The translations under genes were made by a program, and so were the position numbers. The notes beneath the pieces are model-generated. The model saw only the letters and a program-made list of their open reading frames with translations, searched no databases and was not told where the DNA came from. Of a DNA stretch of 8,757 nt, positions 5,832 through 8,757 are shown piece by piece. Origin of the DNA: CAZADH01 sp964483805 (lineage in GTDB: Bacteria > Muiribacteriota > Ozemobacteria > Ozemobacterales > Ozemobacteraceae); the NCBI GenBank assembly GCA_964483805.1, contig CAZADH010000266.1, positions 1 to 8,757 on the forward strand. The letters run 5' to 3'. Within the stretch, counting starts at the first letter, position 1, and every line of letters starts with the position of its first letter.

Positions 5832-6835
5832 GGGCGGTTTCCGGGGCCTTCGTGGGGCAGCCGCCGGTACAACTGTTCGACGATCTCGTCGATCGGCGTG
5901 TTCTCGACGAGCAGGTCGCGAATCGGCCACTGGCGAGCGAGAGCGCCGATCAGATCGGCGGCCGGCGTGCGACCCGGGTCGAAGCCGAGCGTGTGCCGCT
6001 GCCCTTCGGCGCGGATGATGCGGACTCCGACCGGCGGTGAGAATGAGGTCGCGCCTTCGGCGAAGTCGACGGTCAGGCGGCGTTCCGGGGTCACGCGTGC
6101 GCGCAACTCGGCCAGCGGACCGTCGAACCAGGCCTTGCCGTGGCCGATGACCAGAACACGTTGGCACAGGGTCTCGATGTCGTCGAGATCGTGGGTGGTC
6201 AGAAGGGTGGTCACCGGTCGCTCGCGCCCGAGTCTCTGAATGAAGGCGCGCACGGCCAGTTTTGCCAGGGCGTCCAGGCCGATGGTCGGCTCATCGAGAA
6301 ACAGGATGTCGGGCGAATGCAACAGCGCGGCCGCCAGGTCGCAGCGCATGCGTTGACCCAGGCTCAATTGCCGTACCGGCACATCGAGCAACGGCGCCAA
6401 CTCGAGCATGGCCGTCATCTGTTCCAGGTTGTTCTTGTAGAGGGTCGGTTCGACCCGATAGATGTCGCGAAGCAGGTCAAACGACTCGATGACCGGCAGA
6501 TCCCACCACAACTGGGTTCGTTGGCCGAACACCACGCCGATGCGGGCCACGTGGGCCGTTCGCTCGCGCCACGGAACCCGGCCGCCGATCAGGCACTCGC
6601 CGCTGTCGGGAACGAGGATCCCGGAGAGAACCTTGATGGTGGTGCTCTTCCCGGCACCGTTGGGCCCGATGACCCCGATCAGTTCGCCGGCGGCCACCGA
6701 GAACGAGAGCCCGTCGATCGCTTTAACCGTGCGATGACGGCGGTGCCAGAGGCCACGCACGGCACCCAACAGGCCGGAATCGCGCTCGGGAACCGAGAAC
6801 GCCTTTGCCAGTTGCCGCACGTCGATCAACGTCAC
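5828..6835 (-). CDS. ABC transporter ATP-binding protein, COG4586-like
   Basis: This encodes 335 residues. GTG 6835 is supported by GGGGAGG ending 5 nt upstream and by a promoter just beyond it. All nucleotide-binding motifs are intact: Walker A GPNGAGKST (57-65), Q-loop Gln105 in VFGQRTQLWWDLP, signature LSLGQ (157-161), Walker B ILFLDEP (177-183) and switch His215 in TTHD. The long segment before the core (about residues 14-36, ending LWHRRHR) and the QLWWDLP sequence after the Q-loop are typical of the COG4586 group that accompanies COG4587 and COG3694 permeases. The C-terminal extension after residue 240 is the regulatory-type tail seen in drug-export ATPases. It powers the exporter formed with the two downstream permeases. 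It is the first gene of a four-gene minus-strand operon. Confidence 0.92.
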   Translation of the reverse strand: MTLIDVRQLAKAFSVPERDSGLLGAVRGLWHRRHRTVKAIDGLSFSVAAGELIGVIGPNGAGKSTTIKVLSGILVPDSGECLIGGRVPWRERTAHVARIGVVFGQRTQLWWDLPVIESFDLLRDIYRVEPTLYKNNLEQMTAMLELAPLLDVPVRQLSLGQRMRCDLAAALLHSPDILFLDEPTIGLDALAKLAVRAFIQRLGRERPVTTLLTTHDLDDIETLCQRVLVIGHGKAWFDGPLAELRARVTPERRLTVDFAEGATSFSPPVGVRIIRAEGQRHTLGFDPGRTPAADLIGALARQWPIRDLLVENTPIDEIVEQLYRRLPHEGPGNRP

Positions 6836-6864
6836 CGTGGCCTCCCCATGTGAGAATTCGCAGC

Positions 6865-6893
6865 ATGGTAGGCGGGTTTGCGACGGAGGTCAA
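6865..6893 (-). promoter_or_regulatory. Candidate sigma70-type promoter of the ABC exporter operon
   Basis: On the minus strand TTGACC (6893-6888) is separated by exactly 17 nt from TACCAT (6870-6865). Transcription would start near 6858, about 22 nt before the GTG at 6835, leaving room for the GGGGAGG ribosome binding site. Matches to consensus are 5/6 and 4/6. Confidence 0.6.
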
Positions 6894-6984
6894 GCAAGTG
6901 ACGCCCATGTCCAGCCGGTTCCGTCAGTCCGACCCGGGGTACCGGCGCTGCCGGCGCCGATGTACAGCGGGTCCGCACCCTCGG

Positions 6985-7013
6985 TTGACCTTCTACCAAT
7001 CTGTTGATAAAAT
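6985..7013 (+). promoter_or_regulatory. Strong sigma70-type promoter of the L25 gene
   Basis: TTGACC (6985-6990), a 17-nt spacer and TAAAAT (7008-7013) give a 5/6 match at each hexamer, the best promoter in the window. The local sequence is AT-rich compared with its surroundings. Initiation would be near 7020, giving a leader of about 50 nt before the ATG at 7070. Confidence 0.75.
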
Positions 7014-7026
7014 AGACAAATGTTGT

Positions 7027-7041
7027 CCCCGGTCCTCGGGG
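7027..7041 (+). other. Short GC hairpin in the L25 leader
   Basis: CCCCG (7027-7031) pairs with CGGGG (7037-7041) around a 5-nt loop. It lies a few bases after the predicted transcription start and 15 nt before the AGGAGGTG ribosome binding site (7057-7064). It may simply stabilise the 5' end of the message; a regulatory role is not shown. Confidence 0.3.
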
Positions 7042-7069
7042 GTTTGAAAATCAATCAGGAGGTGCTTCT

Positions 7070-7795
7070 ATGGCAGAGTTCAAGTTGAACGCTGAAGTAA
7101 GAGGCCGCACAGGCAAGGGTGATGCTCGTCGGCTTCGTGCTGACGGCAAGGTTCCGGGTGTGATGTACGGGCGCGAGTTGGCCCCCGTTCATGTGGTCCT
7201 GAACAGCCGCGAGCTCGAGAAGGTTTTCTCGAAGTCGCATAAGAATACGATTTATAGCCTCGTGTTCGCCGATGGCAAGATGCCCGAGCGCAAAGTGCTC
7301 GTGCGTGACCGCCAGCTCGACCCGATTTCGCAGACCTATCGCCACGTCGACTTTCAGATTCTCGAAGCGAATTACAAGATCCGCGTCGAGATCCCGATCC
7401 GCTACAACGGCGAACCGATCGGCAAGAAGGCCGGCGCCATCTTCCAGGTGCAGTTGCGTTCGCTCGAGGTCGAGTGTCTCCCGGCGAATATCCCGACGCA
7501 CTTCGATGCCGATATCACGGCACTCGATGCCGGCGATTCGTTGCACGTCAGCGACCTGAAGGTCGATACCGCGAAGATTCGGGTGTTGGCCAACGCGAAG
7601 ACCGCGCTGTGCAACATGACGATCGTCAAAGAAGAGGTCGAAGCCGCTCCCGCCGCGACCGCCGAGGGTGCCGCCGCCGAGGGTGCCGCTCCTGCCGAGG
7701 GTGCCGCTGCTGCTCCCGCCGCTGGTGCTGCCCCCGCTGCCGGTGCCGCCAAGGCTCCCGCTGCCAAAGCTCCGGAAGGCAAAGCCAAAGCTTGA
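7070..7795 (+). CDS. rplY: 50S ribosomal protein L25/general stress protein CTC
   Basis: This encodes 241 residues; ATG 7070 is preceded by the near-perfect site AGGAGGTG at 7057-7064. The N-terminal domain (about 1-95) is the 5S rRNA-binding L25 fold, with the diagnostic start FKLNAEVRGRTGKGDARRLR, the GKVPGVMYG motif and later LDPISQTYRHVDF. The second domain (about 100-187) is the TL5/CTC-type beta domain, including IRYNGEPIGKKAGAI and VECLPANIP. Residues 188-241 form a low-complexity Ala/Pro/Gly/Glu tail that turns Lys-rich at its end (AAKAPEGKAKA). Such tails occur in CTC proteins of several phyla and are probably disordered. The protein binds 5S rRNA in the central protuberance of the large subunit. 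It is monocistronic here, with a strong promoter and a terminator just after its stop. The frequent downstream partner pth is not present. Confidence 0.95.
   Translation: MAEFKLNAEVRGRTGKGDARRLRADGKVPGVMYGRELAPVHVVLNSRELEKVFSKSHKNTIYSLVFADGKMPERKVLVRDRQLDPISQTYRHVDFQILEANYKIRVEIPIRYNGEPIGKKAGAIFQVQLRSLEVECLPANIPTHFDADITALDAGDSLHVSDLKVDTAKIRVLANAKTALCNMTIVKEEVEAAPAATAEGAAAEGAAPAEGAAAAPAAGAAPAAGAAKAPAAKAPEGKAKA
7661..7707 (+). repeat. Short tandem repeats in the Ala-rich tail of L25
   Basis: The 14-mer GCCGAGGGTGCCGC occurs identically at 7661-7674, 7676-7689 and 7694-7707, with periods of 15 and 18 bp, encoding three AEGAA blocks. GCT/GCC/CCC-rich DNA continues to about 7765 and encodes PAAGAA-type blocks. 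All period differences are multiples of three, so the frame is kept. Replication slippage could change tail length. Confidence 0.7.
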
Positions 7796-7805
7796 TGCTG
7801 ATTAC

Positions 7806-7854
7806 CGCCATGCGTTCCACCTCATCCGGGGTGGAACCATGGCGTTTTCATTTT
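7806..7854 (+). terminator. Rho-independent terminator of the L25 gene
   Basis: A long stem pairs 7806-7812 with 7838-7844 and 7814-7821 with 7830-7837, with one bulged C (7813) and an 8-nt loop (7822-7829). It is followed directly by TTTT (7845-7848) and, after CA, a second TTTT (7851-7854). It starts 10 nt after the L25 stop codon. Confidence 0.88.
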
Positions 7855-8008
7855 CCCCTGGTCCGTTGTGCCCTTGCGCGCCCCGGCCCGAGCTGCTCGT
7901 CGCGTGAGGTCTGTTGTTCCGGTCCCCGCTGTGCCGATAGTTAATGTGAGTAGTGTCGTAACGGCATGGCAGTCAACGGTATATGTGTAGTTAGGAGCGA
8001 GTGAACCG
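7855..8008. other. Intergenic region before the CarD gene; no clear promoter
   Basis: About 150 nt lie between the L25 terminator and the CarD start. A promoter should exist here because the terminator isolates CarD. Only weak matches are seen: TTGTTC at 7914 with AT-rich sequence near 7938-7945 at poor spacing, and TATATG at 7980, which would place the start inside the ribosome binding site. AGGAG at 7993-7997 lies 11 nt before the ATG. No coding region is supported. Confidence 0.4.
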
Positions 8009-8527
8009 ATGTCAGCTTACATGAGCTTCCAGGTCGGTGGTCCGATCGTCCATCCCATCCACGGCGCGGGTATCCTCCGCGAGGTGCAGAATCGGGAGAT
8101 TCTGGGCCGCCGAATCGAGTATTACGTCATCGAGTTCCCGTTCAACGACCTCGAGCAGATCATGGTTCCGGTCAACATGGCCGAGAAGGTCGGACTGCGC
8201 AAAATCACCGAGAATGGCAAACTCGAGAGCATCTTCGGTGTTCTCGGTCAGTCGTTCTCCGAAGCCGAAGAAGAAGAGAGCAAGAGCTTCCATCAGCGGT
8301 ATCGCGAATACCTCGAGAAGGTGCAGAGCGGCGATCTGAAGCAGGTTGCCAGCGTGTATCGCCTGCTTTACCACCGCAGCCTGTCGAAACCCCTCGGTAT
8401 CAAAGACAAGGCGTTGTTCGAAACCGCGCGCCAGTTGCTGATTTCCGAAGTTGTGTTCGCGAAGAACGTTCCCGATGAACGGGCGCGCGAACTGCTCGAT
8501 GAGGCCATGGACGAACTGAACTTCTGA
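8009..8527 (+). CDS. CarD/CdnL-family RNA polymerase-binding transcription regulator
   Basis: This encodes 172 residues, the usual size of CdnL/CarD. ATG 8009 has AGGAG at 7993-7997 (spacing 11 nt); a second ATG at codon 5 is an alternative. The N-terminal CarD_TRCF/RNA-polymerase-interaction domain (about 6-66) shows GGPIVHPIHGAGIL, the YYVIEF strand and IMVPVNMAEKVGLRKI. An acidic patch (EAEEEE, 85-90) precedes the all-helical DNA-binding domain (about 91-170), with RYREYLEKVQSGDL, VYRLLYHRS and ETARQLLISEV, all family hallmarks. CarD binds the beta subunit of RNA polymerase at promoters and stabilises the open complex, and often controls rRNA and growth genes. The Trp that wedges into the -10 minor groove in the Mycobacterium and Thermus proteins appears as Phe94 here. 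It is a single gene between two terminators. Confidence 0.93.
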   Translation: MSAYMSFQVGGPIVHPIHGAGILREVQNREILGRRIEYYVIEFPFNDLEQIMVPVNMAEKVGLRKITENGKLESIFGVLGQSFSEAEEEESKSFHQRYREYLEKVQSGDLKQVASVYRLLYHRSLSKPLGIKDKALFETARQLLISEVVFAKNVPDERARELLDEAMDELNF

Positions 8528-8623
8528 ATTGTCGCCGCGACCGTCGCCAAACCCGGGGGCGGTTGCGAGTGCTGAGTGCCTGTCGGCAAGCCGATTCCCT
8601 CGAGAGAGTCGGTCATCGACGGT

Positions 8624-8666
8624 GAAACCCGCCCGGATCCGCACATTGCGTTCCCGGGCGGGTTTC
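8624..8666 (+). terminator. Hairpin terminator downstream of the CarD gene
   Basis: A perfect 13-bp stem pairs 8624-8636 with 8654-8666 (GAAACCCG...CGGGTTTC ends). The 17-nt loop can itself form a small CGCA/TGCG hairpin (8640-8643 with 8647-8650). The T run is within the end of the stem, followed by CCTCATT. It lies 96 nt after the CarD stop and shares its outer bases with the hairpin at 602-638. Confidence 0.75.
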
Positions 8667-8693
8667 CTCATTGGTGCGAGGAGCCGAACCAGC

Positions 8694-8757
8694 GTGCTGT
8701 TGCGCGTAACGTCTCAGTTACTGGTGGCGTTGGCCGGCGAAGTTCGGAGGCGCGGGG
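8694..8757 (+). CDS. Possible start of a further gene (runs off the window)
   Basis: A GTG at 8694 is preceded by AGGAG at 8679-8683 (10 nt spacing) and opens a frame with no stop to the window end: 21 full codons, beginning MLLRVTSQLLVALAGEVRRR. The start is hydrophobic, then basic. Too little is visible to name a family. The position 27 nt after a terminator leaves little room for a promoter, so this is tentative. Confidence 0.3.
   Translation, partial: MLLRVTSQLLVALAGEVRRRG

Noticed and set aside
5832..6167. N-terminal extension of the first permease (to 383 residues)
   Set aside because: The extension is an Arg/Pro-rich out-of-frame reading of the ATPase gene. GTG 5831 overlaps the ATPase stop and starts a normal permease.
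5040..6239. Plus-strand open frame of 399 codons opposite the exporter genes, and a similar one at 6140-6853
   Set aside because: Both have Gln/Arg/His-rich composition, are opposite genes with intact ABC motifs, and lack a ribosome binding site or family similarity.
6944..6958. GGCGC/GCGCC inverted repeat in the divergent promoter region
   Set aside because: A 5-bp GC palindrome is expected by chance in such GC-rich DNA, and its position gives no clear operator function.
7914..7985. Promoter candidates for the CarD gene
   Set aside because: No hexamer pair has both acceptable matches and 16-18 nt spacing, so none is annotated.
1..8757. CRISPR array, tRNA/rRNA genes, insertion sequence or phage genes
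   Set aside because: No regularly spaced direct repeats, cloverleaf-like sequence, terminal inverted repeats with a transposase, or phage-like proteins were seen. The only repeats lie within coding sequence.

Overview
This is a GC-rich bacterial window. It carries compact operons, purine-rich ribosome binding sites, sigma70-like promoters (TTGAC-type -35 boxes with 17-nt spacers) and GC-rich hairpin terminators. A lipoprotein with an LPGC lipobox, a CTC-type L25 with a long alanine-rich tail, and a CarD/CdnL regulator suggest a diderm, possibly uncultivated lineage. I cannot assign a phylum from this sequence alone. I see no RNA genes, CRISPR array, insertion sequence, phage gene or other clear mobile DNA.

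Layout, left to right. Positions 1-540 hold the 3' end of a gene for a threonine/glycine-rich protein made of about 27-residue repeats. It converges on a small lipoprotein gene (674-1045, minus strand), with a perfect hairpin terminator between them. Divergent from the lipoprotein is a two-gene plus-strand operon (1205-2775): a DJ-1/PfpI protein overlapping by ATGA with a radical SAM protein that has a shortened SPASM region. Facing it is a four-gene minus-strand operon (6835 down to 2897): an ABC ATPase, two ABC-2 type permeases (the COG4586/COG4587/COG3694 exporter set) and a stand-alone TIGR00300 protein, the ornithine cyclodeaminase type. Divergent from that operon is ribosomal protein L25/CTC with a strong promoter and a strong terminator, then a CarD-family transcription regulator with its own terminator. 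A possible start of another gene runs off the right edge.

How the genes may work together. The ABC ATPase and the two permeases very probably form one membrane exporter of unknown substrate. The cyclodeaminase (ornithine to proline plus ammonia) is probably co-transcribed with them. The DJ-1 protein and the radical SAM enzyme are translationally coupled, so a shared pathway is plausible but unproven. L25 and CarD are housekeeping or growth-control genes (5S rRNA binding; RNA polymerase and promoter-complex stabilisation).

Most of the window is ordinary. The points most worth a second look are: the DJ-1/radical SAM pair, the cyclodeaminase tied to an orphan exporter, a CarD in which the usual DNA-wedging Trp appears to be Phe, and the repeat protein at the left edge.
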